Shown here piece by piece: positions 24,601-54,682 of a DNA stretch of 64,000 bases; positions within the stretch are counted from its first letter, which is position 1; each line of letters begins with the position of its first letter. A program made the translations under genes and the position numbers. The notes beneath the pieces are model-generated. The model made no database searches. It was not told the DNA's origin and worked only from the letters and a program-made list of their open reading frames with translations. Source of the stretch: Streptomyces eurocidicus (GTDB lineage Bacteria > Actinomycetota > Actinomycetes > Streptomycetales > Streptomycetaceae); NCBI RefSeq assembly GCF_002891295.1, contig NZ_LGUI01000006.1:1-64000 (forward strand). The letters are read 5' to 3'.

Positions 24601-27600
24601 AGGGGGCCGGCCCGGCGGCCGCGTACACCTGGTCGTGGATGTCCCGCCATTCGTCCACGAGTTCCCCGCCGGGGGCGTCCGCGCCGGAGGCGGGCACGAC
24701 GTACGCGACCAGCCGGACGTCGCCCGGGGTCTCCTCGCGGGCCACGACCGCGGCCCGGTCCACCGAGGGGTGTTCCAGGAGGCGCGCCTCGACCTCGCCG
24801 AGCTCGACCCGGTGACCGCGGATCTTCACCTGCTCGTCGGCCCGGCCCCGGAACACCAGTTGCCCGCCGGGCGTCCAGGCCACGACGTCGCCGGTGCGGT
24901 ACATCCGCTCGCCGGGGGCGCCGAACGGGCAGGCGACGAAGCGTCCCGCCGTCAGGCCCGGCCGGTTCAGGTAGCCGTGGGCGAGGAGGCCGGGGCCCGC
25001 CAGGTACAGGTCGCCGGCCACGCCCGGCGGCACCGGGCGCAGCCCGGCGTCCAGGACGTACACGCGGGCGTTGGTGATCGGGCGGCCGATGGGCACCGGT
25101 CCGGTGCCGACGGTCCCGGCCGACAGGGCGCCGCTCATGGTGGCGCATATCGTGGCCTCGGTCGGCCCGTAGACGTTGACCATCAGCCGGCCGGGGGCCC
25201 ACCGCTCGACCAGGGGCGCGGGGCAGATCTCGCCCCCGGTCACGACGGTGCGCAGGGAGCCGAGCGTGGCCTCGGCGCCCGGGGGCACGGCCTCCAGCGC
25301 CGTGGGGGTGATCGACAGATGGGTGATCCGGTGTGCCGCGAGGGTCCCGGCGAGCGCTTCGCCGGCGAGCGCCCCGTCGGTGTCGGGCAGGACCAGGGTG
25401 CCGCCGCCGGCCAGGGCCATGAGGAGGTCCCAGACGGAGGCGTCGAAGCTGGGCGAGGCGAGCTGGAGCACCCGGCTCGTCGCGTCGACCCCGAGGTTGG
25501 CCGCCATGGCGGCGGCGAGGGCGGGCAGGCCCTTGTGGGGGACGACGACGCCCTTGGGGCGGCCGGTCGAGCCGGAGGTGTAGATGACGTACGCCGGGTC
25601 GTCCGGGCGCGGGTGCCGTGCGGGCGCGTCCGGTGCCCCGGCGGTCGCCGGGTCGTCGAGGAGCCAGTGCTCCACACCGGTCGCGGGGAGCGCGTTCGCG
25701 GTCGGGCCGTCCGTCAGCAGCAGCTTCGGGGCGGCGTCGGAGAGCATGAAGCGGATCCGCTCGTCCGGGTACCCGGGGTCCACGGGCAGGTAGGCGGCGC
25801 CGGCCTTGAGCACGCCCAGCACCGCGACGATCAGTCCGGTGGAGCGCGGCAGGGCGAGTGCCACGAGGTCCCCGCGGCCCACGCCGGCGGCGGTCAGGCG
25901 CCGTGCCAGCCGGCCGGCGCGGGCGTCCAGTCCGGCGTAGGTCGTCTCCTCGCCGCCGTGGTCGACCGCCACCGCGGCGGGCGTACGGGCGGCCAGGTCC
26001 TCGAAGAGGCCGGAGAGGGTCGCCGGGCCGGACAGCTCCACGGTGGTGTCGTTCCAGCCGTCGAGCACGTCGTGGCGGTCCCGCGCGGAGAGCGGGTCCA
26101 GCCGCTCCACGGGGGTGCCGGGGTCGGCGACGGCCTGTTCCAGCACCCTCAGCAGACCGCCGACGATCCCTTCGACCGTCGCCCGGTCGAACAGCTCGGT
26201 GGCGTACTCCACGACGCCGTCCAGGCCCCGGGGGCGGCCGTCGGCGTCCTCCCGCTCGTCGAGGGAGAAGAAGAGGTCGAGCCGGGAGGTGCCGGTGCCC
26301 GCCCATTCCGTCCGGGTCCGCAGACCGGGCAGGTCGATCTCGGCGCGCCGGTTGTTCTGGAGCACCAGCGCGACCTGGAAGAGCGGGTGCCGGGCGGCCG
26401 AGCGGACCGGGGCGAGGGTCTCCACGAGGTGCTCGAACGGGACGTCCTGGTGGGCGTACGCGGCCAGCGCCGACCGCCGTACGCGGCCGAGGAGTTCGGC
26501 GAACGTGGGGTCGCCGGAGAGGTCGGCGCGCAGCACGAGGCTGTTGACGAAGAAGCCCACCAGCCCGTCGAGCGCGTCGTCCAGGCGGCCCGCGACGCCG
26601 AAGCCGACCGGGACGTCCGCGCCGGCGCCGAGCCGGGACAGCAGGGCGGCCAGCCCGGCCTGGAGCACCATGGACGGGGTGGCGCCGTGCTCGCGCGCCA
26701 CCCGGTGGAGGCCCTCGTGGAGCTCGGGGCCCATCTCGAACGGCACGTAGTCGCCGCGGTGGGAGGCGACGGCGGGGCGCGCCCGGTCGTAGGGCAGGGC
26801 CAGTTCCTCGGGGGCGCCGGCCAGCTCCTCGCGCCAGTAGGCGACCTGGCGGGACATCAGGCCGTCGGGGTCGTCCTCGGCGCCCAGCAGTTCGCGCTGC
26901 CACAGCGTGTAGTCGGCGTACTGGACGGGCAGTTCCGTCCAGCCGGGGCCGTGTCCGGCGTGCCGCGCACGGTACGCCTCGGAGAGGTCGCGGGACAGCG
27001 GGCCGAGGGACCAGCCGTCGCCGGCGACGTGGTGCAGGACGAACAGGAGTACGTGCTCCCGCTCGGAGACCCGCAGCAGGGTGGTGCGGACCGGCGGTTC
27101 ACAGGACAGGTCGAAGCCGTGCCGGGCCGCGGTCGCGATCTCCGCGGCCAGGCCGCCCTCGGGGACGGGCACGACCTTCATGCCGGGCCACGCCTCGACC
27201 GGGTCCAGGACCAGCTGCCGGGGGACGCCCTCGGTCTCCGGGAAGACGGTGCGCAGGCTCTCGTGCCTGCCGATCACGTCACGGAGGGCCGACTCCAGGG
27301 CCGCGGTGTCCAGCTCGCCCGACAGCCGGACGGTCACGGGCATGTTGTAGGTGGCGCCGGGGCCCTCCAGCTTGTGGAGGAACCACAGCCGCTGCTGCGC
27401 GTACGACAGCGGGACCGGCTCGGGGCGGGGCCGGCGCGTCAGTGCGGGGCGCGCCGCCGCGGCGGCGTCCAGGCGGAGGGCCAGCCCGGCGGGGGTGGGT
27501 GCCTCGAAGACGTCCCGGATGGGCAGTTCGGCCCCGAAGGCGGTGCGTACGCGGGAGGCCAGCCGGGTGGCCAGGAGCGAGTGGCCGCCGAGGTCGAAGA

Positions 27601-30600
27601 AGCCGTCTTCGGCGCCGACCGCGTCGAGGCCGAGGACCTCGGCGAAGAGGCCGCAGAGCATCTCCTCGGCCGGGGTGCGCGGGGGCCGTGAGGTGGTGGC
27701 GGTGACGGCGGTGAGGTCCGGGGCGGGCAGGGCCTTGCGGTCGATCTTGCCGTGCGCGGTCAGCGGCAGGGCGGGCAGGACCGTCACGACGGCGGGGACC
27801 ATGTAGCCGGGCAGGTGTCCGGCCACATGGGCGCGGACGGCCGCCGGGTCGGTGCCGCCGGTGACGTAGCCGCACAGCTGGGGCCGGCCGGCGGGGTCGT
27901 GGACGAGGGAGGCGACGGCGCCGGTGACGCCGGGCGCGCCGCGCAGGGCGGCCTCGATCTCGCCGAGTTCGACGCGGTGGCCGCGGACCTTGATCTGGAA
28001 GTCCCGGCGGCCGAGGAACTCCAGCTGCCCGTCGGCCCGCCACCGCACCTGGTCTCCGGTGCGGTACATGCGCGCGCCGGGGGCCGGGGCGTAGGGGTCG
28101 GCCACGAACACGGCGGCGGTGCGCACCGGGTCGGACACATAGCCGCGGCCGACGCCGTGCCCGGCGACGTACAGCTCGCCGGGGACGCCGACGGGGACCG
28201 GGCGCAGTCGCTCGTCCAGGACGTAGAAGCGGGTGTTGCGGACGGGCTTGCCGATGGGGGTGCGGGCGCCGGTCACGGGGCCGGTGAGGACGGCGTGCGC
28301 CACGTCGTCGGAACACTCGGTGGGCCCGTAGGCGTTGACGACGGGGATGTGCGGGTAGCGGGCGAACCAGCGGTCGCACAGCTCGGGCGGCAGTTCCTCG
28401 CCGGTGACCATCAGCCGGCGGAGCGCGGTCGGTTCGGGGGCGCGCAGTCCGGCGTCCCAGGCGTCGAGGGCGGTGCGCAGCAGGGAGGGGACGACCTCCA
28501 GGACGGTGACGGCCTCGTCCACCACGACGCCGAACAGGGCTTCGGGGTCGGCCGCGGTGGCGTGGTCGACGACGCGGGCGCGGCCGCCGATGGCCAGCGG
28601 GGCGAGCATCTGCCAGACGGCGACGTCGAAGGTGAGGGGGGCGTTCTGGACGACGGTGTCCTCGGCGGTCAGCCCGAGGTCGGCGACCTTCGCGGAGAGG
28701 TGGTTGGCCATGCCGCCCCGGTGGACCATGGCGCCCTTGGGGCGGCCGGTCGAACCGGAGGTGAAGATCACGTAGGCGAGGTCCAGCGGGGAGGCCGGGG
28801 CCACTTCCCAGGGACGCGGCAGGTCGTCGCCGGCGGGGCGCAGCGGCAGCACCGACACCTCGGTGCCGGCCTCGGAGACGATCCGCGCGGCGAGGGACTC
28901 CAGCCCCTCCTCAGCCAGCAGGACGCGCACGCCGCCGTCGGCGACGACGCCCGCGGAGCGGCCGGCGGGAGCGGCGGGGTCCAGCGGGACGAACGCGCCC
29001 GCGGCGCCCAGCACGCCGAGGACGCCCGCGACGAACCCGGTGCCGGGCCCGGCCAGCAGACCGACCACCCGGCCGCGGCCCCACTCGGGGAGGTCCCGCA
29101 GCCCGGCCGTCACACCGGCGGCGCGGGCGGCCAGGGCCGCGTAGCCGACCTCGCCGTCGCCGTCCACGACGGCGATGTGGTCGGGGCGGGCCTCGGCGAG
29201 TTCCCGTACGCACTCGACGACATCGCCCACGCCGCCCTCGCGGGCGGTGTCGTTCCAGCCTTCCAGGACGTCGTGGCGCTCGCGGGCGGACAGCAGGTCC
29301 AGGCGGCCCACGGGCGCGCCCGGCTCGGCGACGGCCTGCTCCAGGACCCGGGTCAGACGGGCGGCCAGCGCCACGGCCGTGGGGTGGTCGAAGAGTTCGG
29401 CGGCGTACTCCAGGGAGCCGTCCAGCCCGGCGGGCGCGCCGTCCGCGCCCAGCCGCTCGGCCAGGGCGAAGGACAGGTCGAAGCGGCAGGTGCCGGTGCC
29501 CGGCCACTCCGGGTGGGCCCGCAGGCCGGGGAACGCGAACTCGGCCCGCTGGTGCCGGAGCAGCAGCGCCACCTGGAAGAGGGGGTGGCGGGCGGCCGGT
29601 GCGGCCGGTGCGAGGGCCGTGACCAGGTGCTCGTAGGGCACGTCCTGGTTCCCGTAGGCGTCCTGGGCGCGTTCCCGCACCCGGCCCAGCAGCTCGGTGA
29701 ACGTGGGGTCGCCGGAGACGTCGGTGCGCAGGACCAGGGTGTTGGCGAAGAGGCCGACGAGGTCCTCCAGGGCCTCCTCCGGCCGGCCGGCCACGTCGAA
29801 GCCGACGGGGACGTCCTCGCCGGCGCCCATGCGGGAGAGCATCGCCGCGAGACCGGCCTGGAGGACCAGGAACAGGGTGGTGCCGTGCTCGCGGGCGACC
29901 CGCCGCAGTCCGGCGTGCAGCCCGGGACCGACCTCGAAGGACACCCGTCCGCCCTGGTGGGAGGCCACGGCGGGGCGGGGCCGGTCGTGCGGCAGGGCGA
30001 GTTCCTCCGGCGCGCCGTCGAGCGCCTGCCGCCAGTGGGCGCTCTGCCGGGCCAGCAGGCCGTCGGGGTCGTCCCCGGCGAGCAGCTCGCGCTGCCACAG
30101 GGTGTAGTCCGTGTACCGAACGGGGAGTTCCGCCCAGTCCGGCGCCCCGCCCGCGCGCCGGGCCGCGTAGGCCGTGGACAGGTCGCGGGCCAGGGGGCCC
30201 AGCGACCAGCCGTCGCCGGCGATCCGGTGCAGCGCGACGACGAGGACGTGCCGCCGTTCCGACAGCCGCAGCAGCGTCGCCCGCAGGGGCGGTTCGCAGG
30301 TCAGGTCGAACGCGTACCGTGCCGCGCCCTCCACCTCGGCGGCCAGGCCGTCCTCGGGGACGGGCACGACCTTCATGCCGGGCCACGCCTCGACCGGGTC
30401 CAGGACCAGCTGCCGGGGGACGCCCTCGGTCTCCGGGAAGACGGTACGCAGGCTCTCGTGCCTGCCGATCACATCACGGAGGGCCGACTCCAGGGCCTCC
30501 GCGTCCAGTTCTCCCGTCAGCCGGAGCGCGAAGGGGATGTTGTGCGTGGCGCCGGGCCCCTCCAGCTTGTGCAGGAACCACAGCCGCTGCTGCGCGAACG

Positions 30601-30609
30601 ACAACGGGA

Positions 30610-30613
<4 letters not shown>
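21623..30613 (-). CDS. Nonribosomal peptide synthetase, C*-A-PCP-C-A(NMT)-PCP-C
   Basis: A 2996-residue two-module NRPS with an extra terminal C domain. Domains by residue: C1 1-440, A1 440-960, PCP1 980-1045 (LGGHSLLATRL), C2 1066-1500, A2 1507-2440 with an N-methyltransferase inserted around 1965-2330 (RVLEIGVGAGLLL; NSVAQYFPD), PCP2 ~2450-2515, C3 2541-2996. C2 and C3 have intact HHxxxDG; C1 has HRIAGDG, so its catalytic His is Arg. By hand alignment to GrsA, the A1 pocket reads D-V-W-E-M-T-A-D-D and A2 D-A-W-S-V-G-V-I-C. I infer a basic diamino acid (diaminopropionate, made by the same operon) for A1 and an aromatic, N-methylated residue for A2. No thioesterase or reductase domain. ATG at 30613 overlaps the PKS stop (ATGA) and has an AAGGAG site. 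Confidence 0.93.
21650..23040 (-). other. Terminal condensation domain (release or cyclisation)
   Basis: Encodes residues ~2541-2996: LSPAQDRTFRIG opening, complete WHHIAGDGWS, then GRVDEGLDDLVGLFTNYLVL. It is the last domain of the assembly line and has no carrier domain after it. In known systems such terminal C domains release the chain by joining it to a free amine or by cyclising it. Here the side-chain amine of diaminopropionate is one possible nucleophile. Inference. Confidence 0.6.
23050..27425 (-). other. NRPS module 2: C2, A2 with inserted N-methyltransferase, PCP2
   Basis: Encodes residues ~1065-2520. C2 has LHHVAGDGWS. A2 is split after its RGHRVELGEVE motif by a ~350-residue methyltransferase with SAM motif LEIGVGAG and VVINSVAQYFP, the usual N-methylation domain position, before the A10-like NGKLDRRALP motif. 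Pocket D-A-W-S-V-G-V-I-C resembles codes of aromatic amino acids. The residue added would therefore be an N-methyl aromatic amino acid; the exact side chain is uncertain. Confidence 0.65.
27450..30613 (-). other. NRPS module 1: C1 (HR instead of HH), A1, PCP1
   Basis: Encodes residues ~1-1055 of the NRPS. C1 motif LHRIAGDGWS has Arg codon CGG at 30224-30226 where a catalytic His is expected. A1 core motifs are complete: FTSGSTGRPKGAM, NAYGPTE, MYRTGDQVRW, RGHRVELGEIE, NGKID-type end (HGKIDRKALP). Acidic residues Glu at position 278 and Asp at 330/331 (GrsA numbering) in the pocket fit a cationic side chain. Inference: A1 loads L-2,3-diaminopropionate. Confidence 0.7.
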
Positions 30614-51230
<20,617 letters not shown>

Positions 51231-51234
<4 letters not shown>

Positions 51235-53222
51235 CGCATTCCTCCGACGCGCGGCAAGGCCCGCCGATTGTCGACGACCGTCCGTATCTTGAGATCGGCT
51301 TCCGGTACGGCGTCCGGCCATCCGGTGTCCCGCACGAACCGCCGGTCGAGGACCGCGGTGGAGAGCAGGTAGACGAACGCCTGGTCCTCCTTGGTGCTGA
51401 TCTCGTCGGCGGGGGTGGTCATGACCTTCGCCACGAGCTTTTGGGCGAAGACGGGGTCGACCCAGTCGAGCTTTCCGAGCTCGGTGCCGGAGAGCACCAG
51501 TTCCAGGTAGTCGGGCCGGTGGTCCTTGAACACGGCGCTGCCGGGGGCGCGGTAGGGCTGTTTCCGGCGGGCCAGGCTGGAGGCGGGCAGCTCGCCGCGG
51601 AACGCCTTCTTGAGGATGGCCTTCTCCTCGGACCCGTCGTCGAAGCGGAGGTTCACGGAGGCGGCGGCCCGGACCACGGCGGGGTCGAGGAACGGGCAGC
51701 GGTTCTCGACGCCGTGCGCCAGGCCCATGCGCTCGCCCTGGGTGGAGAGGAGGTAGCCGGCGAGGAGCGTCTTGTACTCGAGCCACTGTGCCTTCTGGAC
51801 GGCGCTCAGCCCGGCGTAGCCGGGCGCGGCGCGCACCATCTCCAGGGCGTCGGCGAAGGGGTCGACGCCGCGGTCCTTGAGCAGGCGGGCGGCGAACCGG
51901 CCGTTCTGGTAGCGGAGTTCGTGGGAGAAGAGGCCGGGGAGGCGTTCTTCGGAGAACTGCTGGAAGAGGCCCGCCATGTGCTTTTGGTGCGCGGGCCCGA
52001 AGTGGGCGAGCTCGGGGTGGAGGCGCGCGAGGCCCGCCTTCCGCTCCTCGCCGGACAGCTCGTGCCAGGAGGCGCGCAGCATCGTCTCGCGGAACAGCGA
52101 GTAGCCGAGGAACGCCTCGTCGGCGCCCTCGCCGCTCAGGACGGTCTTGACGCCGGAGTCGCGCACATGGCGGGACAGCAGGTACATGGGGACGAACGCG
52201 GTGCGGAAGGAGGGGACCTCGGCGTGGTGGACGGCGGCGGGGAAGTGCTCCGCGATGTCGGCGCCGGACACGGTGACGGACGAGTGCCGGGTGCCCAGGT
52301 GCGAGGCCACGACCCGCTGGCTGCCGGACTCGTCGAACTCCGCGTTCTCGAAGGCGACCGAGAACGTCCGCACCTCGCCCCGGGAGAGGTCCGTCGCCAG
52401 CTTGGTGACGACGGACGAGTCGAGGCCGCCGCTCAGGTAGACGCCGACCTCGACGTCGCTGCGCAGGCGCAGCTCGACGCTCGCGCGCAGCGTCTCGCGG
52501 ACGAACGCGGCGGCGTCCTCCTCGGAGCCCTCGAAGGGCGGGGCGTCGACGGCGAGTTCCTCGTACGTGCGCAGGGTGCGGCGGCCGTCCCGGACGGTGA
52601 GGACGCCGCCCATGGGGAGCTGCCGGACGCCCTCGAAGGGGGTGCGGTCGGGCAGCGGCGTCCACACGGCGAAGACCGAGGCGAGCTCGCGCGGGTCGAG
52701 CGTGAAGCGGAAGCCGGGGAAGGCGCGGAACGCCTTCATCTCCGACGCGAAGAGGAGGCCGCCGTCGTGCTCGGTGTAGAAGAGGGGGCGCTTGCCGTAG
52801 CGGTCGCGGGCCAGGACGAGCTCGCCGCTGACCGCGTCCCTGATCGCGAAGGCGAAGGCGCCGTTGAAGCGCGTGAGGCACCCGGCACCCCACTGGAGCC
52901 ACGCCTGCAGGACGACCTCGGTGTCGCAGTGCGTGCGGAACGGCCGGCCCAGGGCCCGCAGCTCCTCGCGCAGTTCGACGTGGTTGTACAGCTCGCCGTT
53001 GAAGGAGATCCAGTGGCGTCCGGTGGGGTCGGACATCGGCTGCGACCCGGACGCGAGGTCGACGATCGCGAGGCGGACCGTGCCCATCGCGAAGCCGTCG
53101 TCGAGGTAGTAGCCCGTCTCGTCCGGGCCCCGGTGCCGGATGAGCGACAGCATCGAGGTGACGACGCCGGGCATGGCGTCGGGGTGCAGCGACGGCGCGA
53201 GGAAGCCGGCTATCCCGCACAT
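51231..53222 (-). CDS. Asparagine-synthetase-like amidotransferase (AsnB family)
   Basis: A 663-residue class II glutamine amidotransferase fused to an AsnB-type synthetase domain. It starts MCGIAGFLAPS, so Cys2 is the glutaminase nucleophile, with GHRG-like IRHRGPDETGYY and FNGELYNH motifs. The synthetase domain has the PP-loop SGGLDSSVV and SGEGADEAFLGY. The GCG-ATG context at 53222 is chosen because the catalytic Cys must be residue 2. In glutarimide polyketide clusters an enzyme of this type (AMT) amidates malonyl-ACP to malonamyl-ACP as starter. Its position between the free ACP and the PKS, with overlaps at both ends, fits that job. Tetracycline-type starter amidation uses a related enzyme; primary asparagine synthesis is unlikely here. 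Confidence 0.9.
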
Positions 53223-53491
53223 GAGGCGTCCCCCCGCCCCGCGGCCCCGCCGGAGAGCTTCCGGGCCACGAAGGCGTCGATCGCGTCGAGGGAGACGAAG
53301 ACGTCGGTGAGGATCTCCTCGTCCGTGACGGCGATCGAGAACTCCTCCTCCAGGAAACCCATCAGCTGGATGTAGCCGAAGGAGTCCATGACCCCGGCCT
53401 TGAAGAGGTCGCTGCCGTCCGTCACCTCGCCGCCGAATTCCACGAGGAAGCGGTCCTCGATGAACTGCCGGATCCTGTCTGTTCTGTCCAT
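53210..53491 (-). CDS. Free-standing acyl carrier protein
   Basis: A 93-residue ACP. Helix I begins MDRTDRIRQFIED; the phosphopantetheine serine is Ser37 in AGVMDSFGYIQLM. The C-terminal ~15 residues (GGAAGRGDASCAG) are a flexible tail. It starts 3 bases after the AT stop (TAA-GAC-ATG) and its end overlaps the amidotransferase by 13 bases. Most likely it carries malonate while the amidotransferase converts it to malonamate for KS1. Confidence 0.93.
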   Translation of the reverse strand: MDRTDRIRQFIEDRFLVEFGGEVTDGSDLFKAGVMDSFGYIQLMGFLEEEFSIAVTDEEILTDVFVSLDAIDAFVARKLSGGAAGRGDASCAG

Positions 53492-53494
53492 GTC

Positions 53495-54373
53495 TTACGT
53501 CCTGGTCTCGCGGAGGGGGGTCCGGTCGGCGGACCGGCGGATCTTCTGCACCATGCGGAGGAGCGACTTTCCGCCCACTTCCTGGCATTCCACTCCGGGG
53601 TCCAGGGTCAGCAGGTGGCGGACGCCGTCGGTCCAGCGCACCGGCTCGACGAGCTGGTCGCTCAGCAGGCGGACGACGTCCCCCCGCTCGTAGGGGCGGC
53701 CCGTGACATTGGCGATCACGGGGGTCGCCGGTTCGCGGAAGGTGAATTCCCGGAGGTAGTCCTCGTACGCGGCGCGCGCGGGTTCCATGTAGCGCGAGTG
53801 GAAAGGCGCGCTGACGCGCAGCGGGGCGAAGCGGACGTCCCGGCGGGCGAACGCCTCGTGGGCGGCGCGGAGCACCTCGGCCGGAGCGGCGACGACGATC
53901 TGCGTGTCGGTGTTGAAACCCGCCACGTCGACGCCCTCGACGCCGTCCGCCGCGAGGATCTCCCGCAGCCGGTGGACCGGCAGGTCCATGACCGCGGTCA
54001 TGCCGCCGCCGGACGCCGCGGCCATCAGCTCCCCGCGCCGCTTGACGAGCCGGAGGCCGGTCTCGAAGTCGATGACACCCGCCGCCAGCAGCGCGTTGTA
54101 CTCCCCCAGGCTGTGCCCGAGGTAGTAGTCGGCGCGCCGTTCCTCCCGGTGCTCGCGCTCGAACATGCGCAGCGCGTTGACGGTGTAGAGCGCGGGCTGG
54201 GTGTACTCCGTGCGCGACAGCGCGTCACCGGGGTCGTCGCGGCAGAGGGCGGCGAGGTCGTACCCCAGGAGCTCGCCGGCGAACCGGGTGAGGCCGGGGT
54301 AGCGGCCGAAGACGTCCTCGCCCATCCCTCGGGACTGCGCCCCCTGCCCGGGGAAGAGAATCGCGAACGCCAT
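53495..54373 (-). CDS. Trans-acting malonyl-CoA:ACP acyltransferase
   Basis: A 292-residue free-standing AT. FPGQGAQSRGMG oxyanion motif, catalytic Ser88 in GHSLGE, conserved RRGELM, and His192 in APFHS, the malonyl-type version of the motif. It is the only AT in the window and the PKS has none, so it should load malonyl units onto ACP1-5 and the free ACP. First gene of the operon, with GAGAGG before the ATG at 54373, divergent from the SARP regulator. Confidence 0.95.
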   Translation of the reverse strand: MAFAILFPGQGAQSRGMGEDVFGRYPGLTRFAGELLGYDLAALCRDDPGDALSRTEYTQPALYTVNALRMFEREHREERRADYYLGHSLGEYNALLAAGVIDFETGLRLVKRRGELMAAASGGGMTAVMDLPVHRLREILAADGVEGVDVAGFNTDTQIVVAAPAEVLRAAHEAFARRDVRFAPLRVSAPFHSRYMEPARAAYEDYLREFTFREPATPVIANVTGRPYERGDVVRLLSDQLVEPVRWTDGVRHLLTLDPGVECQEVGGKSLLRMVQKIRRSADRTPLRETRT

Positions 54374-54682
54374 GGCGCCTCTCAGCTCGGTACCGGATCC
54401 CCCGCGGTGCGGTTCGGCCGGCGGGTGGTCCGACGCCGGTCATCGTGCGACGGGCTCCTTGCGGGCCCCTGGTGCGGGCGCTGGCGGTATCTTGCAAAGC
54501 TCTGTAGTTCCCTTGTCGCAACTCTTGCGGGGCGCTTGCCGATTGCTTGCCAATTGCTGGTTTGACGGCCTTGGAACGGCCTGTCCGATATGCCAAGATC
54601 ACGTTCTGGAGGGGTTCGGCGACACGACGTCGACCGGCCCACCGCCGGCACCGCCGCACGCCCGAGAACGATGAGGACCGAC
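54374..54682. promoter_or_regulatory. Divergent promoter region of biosynthetic operon and SARP gene
   Basis: About 300 bp that must hold the promoters of the ~35-kb leftward operon and of the rightward regulator gene. It is less GC-rich in its middle part (54490-54610) than the flanking coding DNA and contains the direct-repeat array described separately. No other gene is visible. Confidence 0.7.
54491..54562. promoter_or_regulatory. SARP-type direct repeats with 11-bp spacing
   Basis: CTTGCGG (54524), CTTGCCG (54535) and CTTGCCA (54546) are heptamers spaced exactly 11 bp apart, with a weaker CTGGTTT at 54557, an offset CTTGTCG at 54512 and CTTGCAA at 54491, which is three 11-bp turns upstream of 54524. 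Read on the minus strand the core is CGGCAAG, matching the heptamer reported for SanG/PolY-type SARPs, and oriented toward the biosynthetic operon. This is probably where the adjacent regulator binds to activate the AT-to-SbnB operon. Confidence 0.7.

Noticed and set aside
22235..27691. Long plus-strand open frame opposite the NRPS
   Set aside because: Shadow of the NRPS gene: no recognisable domain, composition typical of antisense GC-rich frames.
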